Of a DNA stretch of 12,331 nucleotides, positions 1-7,849 are shown one piece after another (position 1 is the first letter of the stretch; each line of letters opens with the position of its first letter). The position numbers were made by a program, and so were the translations under genes. This DNA is from Bdellovibrionales bacterium (lineage in GTDB: Bacteria > Bdellovibrionota > JAFGOL01), in the NCBI GenBank assembly GCA_022710165.1, contig JAKLHL010000025.1:1-12331 (forward strand), in the 5' to 3' direction. The notes under the pieces are model-generated. The model was not told the DNA's origin and ran no database searches. It worked only from the letters and a program-made list of their open reading frames with translations.

Positions 1-1176
1 TTCTGGGAAAGTATTCCTAAGTGCACTTAACACATTGGTGAGAGCATCATCTGTGTGGGCGTAATCAACGAATATATTATAGCCCCTGCTCACCCTTTCC
101 AATCTTCCTGGTATGACGGCAGATCTCAACAAAGCTTCTTTAGCCGTCTTATAATCTACGCCGTAGACTTCCACTGTTGTAGCTATAGCAGCAAGGGCAT
201 TGTATATGTTATGCCTGCCTATAAGTGGCAATTCAAACTCATGGCTGTTTTTCCCGTCATTAATTGTAAAAGTTGAACCGTGTATATTAAAGTCATAAGA
301 AGTAACCCTTAGGTTAGCCTCTTCTGAGAATCCATATGTATAAAGCCTAACGTCCTTCAAAAGACTGACGAACTCGACCAGCTTTTTACCATAAGGACAA
401 TCTATGTTTATTATGGCTGTTTTGTTCTTTTTTGTGCTCTTTTCCAATATCTCGGTAAAAAGCCTCTTCTTTGCAGAAAAATAGTCGTCCATGTCCTTGT
501 GAAATTCCATATGGTCCCTTGTAAGGTGTGTGAATACAGCTACATCAAAATCTATGTCCCAGACCCTTCCAAGTACTATCCCGTGAGAAGATACCTCCAT
601 GGCAACATGAGTAACATTAGCCTCGACCATGTCGCTTATTATCCTTTGAAGATATAATGATTTAGGGGTTGTATACTCTATTTCCCTTATTTCCCTACCA
701 TCGTACCTGTACATTATGGTGCCTATGACGCCGGCACTCATACCTGCTGCGTTGATTATCTGCTCGATCATGAAGCAAGTTGAGGTTTTCCCGTTAGTAC
801 CGGTAACACCTATGACGTTAAGAGACCTTGAAGGATGATCATAGAAATAAGCGGAAGCTTTAGATACAGCCTCAATAGTATCTTGAGCGACCACCACAGG
901 GACTTTCTTTGAGCTTATCCTGTCAAAGCTTTTCTTATATTCCTTCTTGGCGGCCCTGTTATCAAAATAATCCTTAGAGACCACAAGCGCTACAGCACCT
1001 TTATCCAGTGCTTCATCTATGAAAAGATGTCCGTCGTCCTGTTCCCCTTTTATACAGAAAAAAAGATCACCTGGTTTTACCACCCTAGAGTCATATTCAA
1101 CATTCGATATCTCTACTGGCCCTATATTAGAGGACCACAGGACGTTGATGTTCGATATTATATCAGTAAGCTTCAT
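1..1176 (-). CDS. murE: MurE, UDP-N-acetylmuramoyl-tripeptide synthetase (3' end cut by window)
   Basis: This cytoplasmic Mur ligase adds the third stem-peptide residue (usually meso-DAP in Gram-negatives) to UDP-MurNAc-L-Ala-D-Glu using ATP. Reading down from ATG 1176, 392 codons stay open to the left edge. Visible motifs are the P-loop GTNGKTS (126-132), MEVSSHG (193-199), LTRDH (218-222) with the nearby AKKRLF lysine that is carbamylated in the family, GRHNIYNALAA (320-330) and FVDYAHT (369-375). Roughly the last 100 residues lie outside the window. They include the DNPR-type motif that separates DAP-adding from lysine-adding enzymes, so the substrate is inferred from the neighbours. A strong GGAGGAG site (1179-1185) fills the 11-nt gap after the aspartate kinase stop and fixes the start. 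Family assignment is secure; the DAP specificity is inference. Confidence 0.95.
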   Translation of the reverse strand, partial: MKLTDIISNINVLWSSNIGPVEISNVEYDSRVVKPGDLFFCIKGEQDDGHLFIDEALDKGAVALVVSKDYFDNRAAKKEYKKSFDRISSKKVPVVVAQDTIEAVSKASAYFYDHPSRSLNVIGVTGTNGKTSTCFMIEQIINAAGMSAGVIGTIMYRYDGREIREIEYTTPKSLYLQRIISDMVEANVTHVAMEVSSHGIVLGRVWDIDFDVAVFTHLTRDHMEFHKDMDDYFSAKKRLFTEILEKSTKKNKTAIINIDCPYGKKLVEFVSLLKDVRLYTYGFSEEANLRVTSYDFNIHGSTFTINDGKNSHEFELPLIGRHNIYNALAAIATTVEVYGVDYKTAKEALLRSAVIPGRLERVSRGYNIFVDYAHTDDALTNVLSALRNTFPE

Positions 1177-1187
1177 TTCTCCTCCGA

Positions 1188-1919
1188 TCATTCATTAGAT
1201 ATCTTTGTGCCGATCCTGAAGTTCTCAGGATTCGCTATGGAGATGATCAAGTTATTACTTTTAGCTATCTCTATGGAGTCTTTACATACGACCTTGCACC
1301 CTTTATTCACTATATCGTACAGCGTGTCGTAACTCATCTTGTCAAACTTTGTGACATGGATATTAACCTTTGGATCATCGTCATACACAGCTCCAACATC
1401 TTTGAACAGGACACATTGTTCAGCCTTCAAGGCGCTCGCCAGGACCACGGCCGTGATGTCAGATCCGCCTCTTCCTAATGTTGTTACTTCTCCGTTGCTG
1501 TCAACCCCCTGGTAACCAGGGATAACCGGTACCACGCCTTGATCAAGCAGTTCCTTTATAGATCTTGTATCAACGTTCTCCACCTTTGCGCTAAAGTGCT
1601 CAGAATTGGTCTTTATACCCAGCGTGGTAAAATTCATTGATTTTGACTTTATCTCAGACGACAGCAAGACCATGGAAAGAAGAGCTGCTGCTTTTATCTC
1701 GCCCGTGCAAAGAAGATGGTCCAGTTCTCTCTTGTATCCGCACCCGTCTATATCAGCTGCCATTTCTATCAATCTGTCTGTTTCATCACCCATGGCCGAC
1801 ACAACGGCAACTACTTTATGCCCTTTATTAAGGCACTCAGATATACGCAGAGAAGCTGTCCTGAGTTTCTCTATGCTAGAGATTGTCTTACCGCCGAATT
1901 TAAGTACTATTATACCCAT
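1188..1919 (-). CDS. lysC: Aspartate kinase, catalytic domain only (no ACT domains)
   Basis: This amino-acid kinase family protein of 243 residues probably phosphorylates L-aspartate, the first step toward DAP, lysine, threonine and methionine. The aspartokinase signature is present: KFGG (7-10, followed by KT where TS is usual), VVSAMG (39-44), the GE pair (73-74), TTLGRGGSD (146-154) and KDVGAVYDDDP (173-183, matching the usual TDVDGVYTADP). The protein stops right after the IGTK segment where the catalytic domain ends. The two ACT domains that give lysine or threonine feedback in ordinary aspartokinases (about 400-450 aa) are absent. It starts 5 nt after the aminotransferase stop with only a weak AAGG upstream, so translation is probably coupled. 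The clean stop followed by the murE ribosome site argues against a recent truncation. Other kinases of this superfamily fit the DVxxVYxxDP segment less well. Confidence 0.85.
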   Translation of the reverse strand: MGIIVLKFGGKTISSIEKLRTASLRISECLNKGHKVVAVVSAMGDETDRLIEMAADIDGCGYKRELDHLLCTGEIKAAALLSMVLLSSEIKSKSMNFTTLGIKTNSEHFSAKVENVDTRSIKELLDQGVVPVIPGYQGVDSNGEVTTLGRGGSDITAVVLASALKAEQCVLFKDVGAVYDDDPKVNIHVTKFDKMSYDTLYDIVNKGCKVVCKDSIEIAKSNNLIISIANPENFRIGTKISNE

Positions 1920-1924
1920 ATTAT

Positions 1925-3070
1925 TTATTTAACCTTATCTAGCCTGCCTAAGCCTTCTTCTATTTTTTCTATAGACGAGGTAGTTGATACCCTAAAATAG
2001 CCTTCTCCATTTTCACCTAGACCGACACCAGGCATTAAAAGCACCTTTTTTTCTTCCCATATCTTTTTTATGTATGCTTCCGACGAGGTAAATCCTTTTG
2101 GAAGTTTTATCCAGATAAAAAAGGCCGCATTAGCCGGATATGCATCATAGCCTTTCTCTTTGAGTATCTTAAGGCTCTTTTCCATCTTGATCCTGTATTT
2201 TTCTGCCACCTCGTCAATGTATGAGGTCATCCTAAGAGCAAGTGCTGCAGAGAATTGAATTGGTACGAATTGTCCCACATCAAAGACCGACTTAACTTTT
2301 CTTACGTTAGCGATGACATCCTTGTTGCCGACCATATATGCCATTCTCCACCCGACCATATCAAAGGTCTTGGAAAGAGAACCTATCTCCACAGAACAAT
2401 CCTTAGAACCTTTCACCTGAAGCAGTGTTGGATGTTTTGTAAAAGAAAGGTCCCTATAAACAGCATCGTAACAGAGTATGAGGTTATTCTTGTTGCCAAA
2501 TTCAACGAACCGGCCAAAATCCTCAAGGCTGCAGCTGGCACCAGTCGGGTTGTGCGGATAATTTATATACATAAGCCTGGTCTTTGGGCTTAAACATTTT
2601 TTAAGATCGTCGTTGCTGGGAACATACCCTGTCTCTTCTTTAAGCTTTAACATTACAGGTTCACCGTCGGCCAAAAGTACGCAATTAGCATATGCAGGGA
2701 AAGACGGATCCGGAACTATCGCTTCGTGTCCAGGATCTAAACAAGCCTGTGCTATAGAGGCAAGACCGTCCTTGCCTCCCATTAATATCTGTACCTCATT
2801 ATCGGGATCAAGCTCTACGTCATACCTATCCTTATAGAAATACGCTACCTCTTCCCTAAGCTTCTTGAGGCCTTTCTCGACAGTATAGATATGGTTCTCT
2901 GCATATTTAAGTCTAAGGGTGAGCTCAGAGAGTACCTCTCTTGGAGGCAAGCCTTGCGGAAGTCCTCTGCTAAGATCTATTAGTTCGGGATCGCCATTCC
3001 TTAAAACATCAAGTTTTCTGAAAATAAGCTCTCTGATTTTGGACACTCTTTTGCTGAATTCACGCTTCAC
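1925..3070 (-). CDS. PLP-dependent class I/II aminotransferase, LL-diaminopimelate aminotransferase-like
   Basis: This is a fold-type I aminotransferase of 381 residues. The PLP lysine is K234 in SLSKTFDMVGWR. The cofactor-binding INYPHNPTG (169-177, N174) and YDAVY (201-205, D202) are present, and the carboxylate-binding arginine is in the C-terminal YFRVSTT segment. The sequence around MGGKDGLASIAQACLDPG and the spacing of the FVEF, YDAVY and SLSKT blocks recall LL-DAP aminotransferases, which convert tetrahydrodipicolinate to LL-DAP in one step. Aspartate or alanine aminotransferases share this fold, so the substrate is inferred mainly from the operon (aspartate kinase and murE downstream). 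The start is GTG at 3070, supported by AAAGGAG at 3080-3086; it is the first gene of the three-gene unit. Confidence 0.82.
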   Translation of the reverse strand: MKREFSKRVSKIRELIFRKLDVLRNGDPELIDLSRGLPQGLPPREVLSELTLRLKYAENHIYTVEKGLKKLREEVAYFYKDRYDVELDPDNEVQILMGGKDGLASIAQACLDPGHEAIVPDPSFPAYANCVLLADGEPVMLKLKEETGYVPSNDDLKKCLSPKTRLMYINYPHNPTGASCSLEDFGRFVEFGNKNNLILCYDAVYRDLSFTKHPTLLQVKGSKDCSVEIGSLSKTFDMVGWRMAYMVGNKDVIANVRKVKSVFDVGQFVPIQFSAALALRMTSYIDEVAEKYRIKMEKSLKILKEKGYDAYPANAAFFIWIKLPKGFTSSEAYIKKIWEEKKVLLMPGVGLGENGEGYFRVSTTSSIEKIEEGLGRLDKVK

Positions 3071-3109
3071 TACTTTACACTCCTTTGTAATGATTATAAC
3101 TATATACCT
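3071..3109. promoter_or_regulatory. Divergent promoter region, aminotransferase operon / thiL
   Basis: This 39-bp spacer must serve both strands. On the minus strand there is a perfect TATAAT (3093-3098), followed by the AAAGGAG ribosome site of the aminotransferase (3080-3086). On the plus strand TTTACA (3074-3079) and TATAAC (3095-3100) are spaced 15 bp, which is short. The two -10 candidates overlap, so polymerases could not use both at once. No Shine-Dalgarno sequence precedes thiL. The spacer is too short for a TPP riboswitch. Promoter calls from AT-rich DNA are weak; the minus-strand -10 is the best of them. Confidence 0.4.
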
Positions 3110-4033
3110 ATGATATTGCCCAATATACTAGGAAAAGAGTTCCAATGCATTAATAAAATTATATCAAAACTGCCTTCCAGCGGTGTAGGCGATGACTGCG
3201 CCATAATAGATCACAGCGGCAATAAAATGGTAATAAGCACCGACTCTTTTGTTGAGGACGTCCATTTTTCCCTTAAATACTTCAGCCTGCAGGGTATTGG
3301 GGAACGATGTGCAGAAGCGGCCATATCGGATATAGCCGCCATGGGCGCCAGACCAGCCAATATGCTGGTATCCATATCCTGTGATTCTGTTAAGAAAATA
3401 GAAGAAATAAGCATGGGTATAAAAAAGTCCCTTTCCAGACATAAGATGAAGTTAATAGGCGGGGATATAACTACGAGCAAAAAAATATTCATCAACATAA
3501 CCGTTACGGGGAACTCCATTAAGCCAGTAAGAAGAAGCGGAGCCAAAAAAGGGGATTTAATATATTTAAGCTCATACACAGGACTGTCCGGTGCTGGACT
3601 TTACCTCATAAAGAACAGTATCAGCGGAAATACCAGCCTTAAGAACGCTCATTTAAAACCTATCGCCAAGATAAACGAGGGGCTTGAAATATCAAAGGTA
3701 GCAAGCTCAATGATAGATACCAGCGATGGATTGGCAAGTGAGTTGTACCATCTGGCCTGCTCTTCTATGTGCTCGATGAAGGTAAACGAACTGCCTATAC
3801 ACAAAGACCTAAAAAAAGTCTGCAGACAGATAAAAAAGGACCCGATGGAGTTCGCTCTTTACGGCGGAGAAGATTATCAGCTTCTTTATACAGTAGCTCC
3901 GAAATATTCTAAAAAAGCTATCGGGTTAAAGATAGGCGTCGTCGGCGAAAAGACAAAGAAGCCTTCAATCAGCATAAAGCTAAAAAATAAGAATGTAAAA
4001 CTAGACCCCAAAAGGGTATTCTTGCACTTTTGA
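3110..4033 (+). CDS. thiL: ThiL, thiamine-monophosphate kinase
   Basis: ThiL makes thiamine diphosphate, the active cofactor, from thiamine monophosphate and ATP in the cytoplasm. The 307-residue length is normal. Family motifs occur in order: GVGDDCAI (25-32), STDSFVEDVHF (43-53), SDIAAMGARP (73-82), GGDITTS (117-123), SGAKKGDLIYLS (143-154), DTSDGLASELYH (203-214) and GGEDYQLL (252-259). These supply the metal-binding aspartates of this AIR-synthase-like fold. ATG 3110 gives the expected short N-terminus before the GKEFQCI segment. No ribosome site is visible upstream, and a TATAAC 9 nt before the ATG raises the possibility of a leaderless mRNA. Its TGA is immediately followed by the stop of the convergent minus-strand gene, both sharing the hexamer TGATCA. 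No other thiamine gene is in the window. Confidence 0.95.
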   Translation: MILPNILGKEFQCINKIISKLPSSGVGDDCAIIDHSGNKMVISTDSFVEDVHFSLKYFSLQGIGERCAEAAISDIAAMGARPANMLVSISCDSVKKIEEISMGIKKSLSRHKMKLIGGDITTSKKIFINITVTGNSIKPVRRSGAKKGDLIYLSSYTGLSGAGLYLIKNSISGNTSLKNAHLKPIAKINEGLEISKVASSMIDTSDGLASELYHLACSSMCSMKVNELPIHKDLKKVCRQIKKDPMEFALYGGEDYQLLYTVAPKYSKKAIGLKIGVVGEKTKKPSISIKLKNKNVKLDPKRVFLHF

Positions 4034-4663
4034 TCAGGACCTGGAAACAAGCACTACAGGTATACCGACATTAACGGCCATCTCGTTAAAATGTTCCAAT
4101 ATATCCTGATAGCCACCGTGGTTCCTCGTTATCTTTGAACTAAAGGAATAAAGATCATCTATGATAACAAGATCAACGGCTCCCTTGTCCTTAAGTTCCT
4201 GAACGTTTATCCAGAAATTGCTGGAGACATCCCCTTCAGCGACGTGAACACTTGAATGGTAGATTATAGAGCACGCCCTCTCGAACGCATCCTGAGCACC
4301 ATCCAAGAAAGCACCCTTTTTTACCATGTTCTCTGTAACCCCGCTCAAGGCCATGACCATTTTTGCAAGGATCTCTTCTCGCTGATAGTTGAAACTTAAG
4401 TAGAGCACACCCTTTGCCTGGCCGATCACATCCAAAGAAAGAAGGATAGCAGGGTCCTTAAGGTCTAGCTCCCCGGCTGAAGCATCCAAAATAGTGAGCG
4501 GAGCTTTTGCGATGTTCCTTGCTACACCTGTAGAAAGGAGGCTGAAGCCCATACCCCTGATCTTGGAAAAAAGTTTTTTTGTTTTGAATTTATTGAAATT
4601 AACTACTGATTCTTCTGGAAAACTTAGACGAGCACCATCAACTTCTACGCGCGGCATCACCAT
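4034..4663 (-). CDS. DnaB-helicase-core-like protein apparently lacking Walker A
   Basis: The protein is 209 residues from ATG 4663. From about residue 55 it follows the layout of the DnaB C-terminal RecA-like domain: LTILDASAGELD at the P-loop position, GVLYLSFNYQREEILAKM (85-102, compare FSLEMS plus helix), a helical stretch, the IIYHS and INVQEL elements, Walker B-like VDLVIIDDLYSF (163-174) and the closing strand IPVVLVSRS, where the protein stops. The usual GxxxxGKT is not there, so ATP hydrolysis looks unlikely, and the arginine-finger region is missing. ATG 4663 is chosen because GGGGGTG (4670-4676) lies 6 nt upstream. The frame stays open back to a TTG at 4813, which would give 259 aa and overlap comEC by 77 bp. 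It may act as a regulatory or scaffold relative of DnaB or RecA-like proteins in DNA uptake; that is a guess from position after comEC. Confidence 0.55.
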   Translation of the reverse strand: MVMPRVEVDGARLSFPEESVVNFNKFKTKKLFSKIRGMGFSLLSTGVARNIAKAPLTILDASAGELDLKDPAILLSLDVIGQAKGVLYLSFNYQREEILAKMVMALSGVTENMVKKGAFLDGAQDAFERACSIIYHSSVHVAEGDVSSNFWINVQELKDKGAVDLVIIDDLYSFSSKITRNHGGYQDILEHFNEMAVNVGIPVVLVSRS

Positions 4664-4736
4664 AACAAGCACCCCCAATAGTTCAAAAAGAGCGTTTAAT
4701 TTGAGCTCCGATATTCCCCTACTAAAAATTATATAC

Positions 4737-6572
4737 TCATGGCCATGAAGTTCGCAATAATAAATTAGGACATTTTTTTGAAATGACACTGGCCTCGCCT
4801 TTACCCAGAGCAAGCTCCATATCCCCGCAGACCCCTGTTATAAAAACCGGGAAATCAAGACCCCTATTGTCTATCCCGCTTTTCAAAAGGCTCTTATGCC
4901 TGGTGCAAAAGCCAAGATCAAAGCCCCTTTGGTTAAGGAAATTAACATCGTTGTCTTTTGAACTGCAGTGGTGGGGTACCTGCAGAATGGAAAATCTGCT
5001 CTTTGTCCTTGAAAGCTCACTTAACAGCGTCTTTGAGTATGGAGGTCTAAGGTCAGACATAAAGTTAACATCGTAGTACTGGTTCCTTATGGAAAAAGCC
5101 AGTTCTTGTTTGGTACCTGGTTTACAATCCCTGGGGGTGTGGAACTTAACAGAGTATCCTTCTCCTAATACAAATCCCGAGCCGCTGCAGGCGACATAAA
5201 GCTCTGAAGAAAGTTTAAGCCTTGATATTTTCCCCGCCATAAAAGGAGTGGTCACGATCCTTTTTACATTCAAACTGGAAAGCAACTGAGAAAGCCCTCC
5301 AATGTGATCAAGATCGCCATGACTAAGTATGAGATAATCAACCTCTTTGACTTTCTTGATGCTTATCTTTTTCAATGCCTTAGAAGTGCTGCCACCTCCA
5401 GGCCCCGTATCAATTACAAACACTTTATTACCGATCATGCCCAGCACTACATCCCCGCTGCCGTTTATCTTCTTTGCTCTATCAAGGTCTATGTTAAAGA
5501 TCCTGTCACCAGACATGTAGTTGTAGTAATATACAATGAACAGCGACGACAACAAAAAAGCCACACTATATATAACAAACCCTTTTGTACGGTCTAGGCT
5601 AAAGCCTTTTTTAAAGATCCCCATTGAAGCCGCTAAAAGAGAATAGAGGTACAGACACTCAAAGAGGTTTATGCTGTTCAGCTTTAAAACTGATTGTTTA
5701 CAGAAAAGTGACAGCAACTTGATCAGCCACACAAAAGCCCCAGTGCTAAGGTCCATCAAGGTCACAGCCCACTGTTGATCGAAATAAGTAAAAATGAGCA
5801 TTAAAAGCTGAAATGGGAAATACAGAAAACTGAACACGGGTATGGCAACAGCATTGCTGAATATATGAAATATGTTCATTGAGCCTGAGCTATGAAGATT
5901 AAGGGGTATCAAGAACAAAAAAACACAAACACTTGCCATTATAAATCCCGACGGCCTGCATAAAACGAGGGCCAGCACGGCCAAGAACGAATAGTGGAAC
6001 GCATAAGAAAAAATAGAATCTGGAAGAACAAAAAGTACGACGATACATGCAATACAGAATATGACTATCCTATCCTTTATCTGCCTTACGAAAAAAGAGG
6101 CCATAACAAGACCAAGCATCAATAAAGACCTAAGTCTTGGGACCTCTAGCCCGATATTCCAAACGTACGCCGACGAGACCAAGAACCCGATCGGCAACGA
6201 GAAGTAAAAGAGCGGGAGATGCCGTTTGTTCATAAGACCGAACAAAAAGTAACAAAGAGCCCCGCTCATCATGTAGAACAATAGCGATATACTACCAACA
6301 TGAAGCCCCGAAATACTTAAAAGATGTCCAGTACCAGTATCGTAAAAATAAGACGCTACAGTTTTGGATTCTGGGGTCTGGTCTTTAAGCCGGCAACCAA
6401 GGAGCATAAGATTGTAGATATATGAGTAAGGACCACTGGAGCCTTTTTCTTTAAAGATGTCCTTAGAGCAATAAACAACCGCCGACCTGGTGTTCGAACC
6501 AAAAAAGCAGGCATATGCAATTGCAAATAAAAGAAGCACAAAACAAACTGTTCTTGCCACAAAAAGACACAT
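4737..6572 (-). CDS. comEC: ComEC/Rec2 family DNA-uptake channel with C-terminal metallo-beta-lactamase-like domain
   Basis: ComEC carries single-stranded DNA across the inner membrane during natural transformation. Of 611 residues, about 1-25 form a membrane segment. The signature HLLSISGLHVGS is at 83-94, followed by many hydrophobic segments to about residue 350 (the Competence domain). A soluble domain follows with DTGPGGG (389-395), SHGDLDHIGG (417-426, an HxDH metal site), a further Asp in MSDL (505-508) and VPHHCSS (532-538). These are the metallo-beta-lactamase-like motifs, apparently intact. Only about 80 residues precede the signature, so the N-terminal OB domain (DUF4131) of longer family members such as B. 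subtilis ComEC appears missing. No clear ribosome site precedes ATG 6572; it starts 56 bp after the lipoprotein gene on the same strand. Other competence genes are not in the window. Confidence 0.93.
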   Translation of the reverse strand: MCLFVARTVCFVLLLFAIAYACFFGSNTRSAVVYCSKDIFKEKGSSGPYSYIYNLMLLGCRLKDQTPESKTVASYFYDTGTGHLLSISGLHVGSISLLFYMMSGALCYFLFGLMNKRHLPLFYFSLPIGFLVSSAYVWNIGLEVPRLRSLLMLGLVMASFFVRQIKDRIVIFCIACIVVLFVLPDSIFSYAFHYSFLAVLALVLCRPSGFIMASVCVFLFLIPLNLHSSGSMNIFHIFSNAVAIPVFSFLYFPFQLLMLIFTYFDQQWAVTLMDLSTGAFVWLIKLLSLFCKQSVLKLNSINLFECLYLYSLLAASMGIFKKGFSLDRTKGFVIYSVAFLLSSLFIVYYYNYMSGDRIFNIDLDRAKKINGSGDVVLGMIGNKVFVIDTGPGGGSTSKALKKISIKKVKEVDYLILSHGDLDHIGGLSQLLSSLNVKRIVTTPFMAGKISRLKLSSELYVACSGSGFVLGEGYSVKFHTPRDCKPGTKQELAFSIRNQYYDVNFMSDLRPPYSKTLLSELSRTKSRFSILQVPHHCSSKDNDVNFLNQRGFDLGFCTRHKSLLKSGIDNRGLDFPVFITGVCGDMELALGKGEASVISKKCPNLLLRTSWP

Positions 6573-6628
6573 GCAAGCCGGGCACTAACTTAAAAGAGAA
6601 GTAAGAATGTTAAGATAGTGACGTTTTT

Positions 6629-7849
6629 CTAGTCACAACGTACAGGTATTATCTGAAGGTCTTTAGGTTCAATATTTATTTCTTTTTTGAGGACGCTGGC
6701 ACCTTGCGATCTTATATCTATTGTATTCGGGCCTTTAGGGAGCCTTATTCTGGCTATCCTAAAATCCTTCGGTAAAGTAGACCAGCCTCTGGTATCCGGT
6801 ACAGTAGCTGCTTGCAGCAAGAGCCCCGTCAAAATACCCAAGCCCTCGTTCTTCGTAGCCTTGGCTACGCCGTAACCTATAGCGACCTTTGTGCCAACAC
6901 CAAGAAGTCTTTTTGCCATTATCCTGTTTATGCGTTCCGCCAAATTCCTTCTAGCCACATCCTCCAAGTTCAACACTACGTCGCCAGATCCAAGTAAAAG
7001 ACCACCATCACCATAAACGCTTAGATTGCCGTCAGAATGCGTCCTGGTGTGGAACTCTGGCAGCATACTGTTGTACCTGCTTTGTCTTTTGATCGGTATT
7101 TGCCCATAGGAATAAAGCACAAGAACATCACCGCAATCCTTGCATCGCCCTTTAAGGGCATCACTCAATCGTAAACCAGGATATTTTTTCTGAACATCCC
7201 TAGCAAGGTACATATTGTTTGAATATACAGCACAGCGATAAGCATCATAAGCAGCCTGCTCAAATGAAGGCTCGATCGCTAGAACCCTTGAATAGTCTAT
7301 CCTTGCATGGTCATATTTACCCTGCATCTCATATATGGAGGCTGAAATATACCAAGCGAGCGGGCTTTCCTCGAAGTCTTTCATGCCCTTATCTTTAAGC
7401 ACAGCAACTAGGTTATTTATCCTTCTACACTCAACTAGAGCATCCTCGTATTTTCCAAGCATGAAGTAAGAGACCGCCAAATAGACGTTGATCATTATCC
7501 TTTCATAATCAAGTGGAACGAACTTCTTGAAAGTATCCGTCGTTATAACAGACACCACCTCTTCATTTATGCTGGTAAAATCCTTTACCTCTGAAAGTCT
7601 TTCCGCCTTGGTAAGTACCTCTATGGCTTCCTTATACTCACCATCCTCGAACAAGGCAGTCCCGCGGTCTAGAAGATAAAGGATCTGGTCCTTCCCTTCC
7701 TTTTCAGATTTTGTCTTTAATGAATCAGCAGCACTTTGATATTCCCCTCTATTGAACTTAGAGAAGAAACCCGACTGCTCTGTCATATAATTAGAGCAGG
7801 CGCTGAATAAAAAGACCAAAAGTACAAAGAGATATATCTTACATCGCAT
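6629..7849 (-). CDS. COG3014-like TPR lipoprotein, partner gene of lpoB
   Basis: This predicted lipoprotein has 406 residues, with a signal peptide and lipobox FSAC (C18). The N-terminal half holds TPR-like helical pairs near residues 55-85, 120-150 and 165-200, such as FEDGEYKEAIEVL and FMLGKYEDALVECRRI. A conserved-looking CKDCGDVLVLYSYGQIPIK stretch (about 235-255) and a small-residue-rich helix (GVGTKVAIGYGVAKAT, about 315-335) precede a C-terminal part with RGWSTLPKDFRIARIRLPKG. This order resembles the COG3014 lipoproteins found beside lpoB in some gammaproteobacteria; that match is from memory. Its ATG overlaps the lpoB end by 11 bp, so the two are translated from one mRNA. Function is unknown; attachment to the outer membrane and a role with LpoB are inferred. 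The start lacks a strong ribosome site, consistent with coupling. Confidence 0.8.
   Translation of the reverse strand: MRCKIYLFVLLVFLFSACSNYMTEQSGFFSKFNRGEYQSAADSLKTKSEKEGKDQILYLLDRGTALFEDGEYKEAIEVLTKAERLSEVKDFTSINEEVVSVITTDTFKKFVPLDYERIMINVYLAVSYFMLGKYEDALVECRRINNLVAVLKDKGMKDFEESPLAWYISASIYEMQGKYDHARIDYSRVLAIEPSFEQAAYDAYRCAVYSNNMYLARDVQKKYPGLRLSDALKGRCKDCGDVLVLYSYGQIPIKRQSRYNSMLPEFHTRTHSDGNLSVYGDGGLLLGSGDVVLNLEDVARRNLAERINRIMAKRLLGVGTKVAIGYGVAKATKNEGLGILTGLLLQAATVPDTRGWSTLPKDFRIARIRLPKGPNTIDIRSQGASVLKKEINIEPKDLQIIPVRCD

Noticed and set aside
55..276. Plus-strand open frame at the left edge
   Set aside because: It is antisense to murE, which has continuous motif support across the same bases.
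1606..2000. Plus-strand open frames opposite the aspartate kinase and aminotransferase genes
   Set aside because: They lie inside well-supported minus-strand genes, lack ribosome sites and give Cys/Ser-rich peptides with no family features.
3071..3109. TPP riboswitch upstream of thiL
   Set aside because: The spacer is only 39 bp and contains none of the conserved THI-box sequence such as CUGAGA.
4738..4740. ATGA stop-start overlap at the comEC end
   Set aside because: The ATG lies in a frame that stops after three codons and not in the DnaB-like frame.
6573..6628. Terminator between the TPR lipoprotein and comEC
   Set aside because: The only inverted repeat is a 5-bp GTGAC/GTCAC pair with a long loop and no T-run on the minus strand after it.
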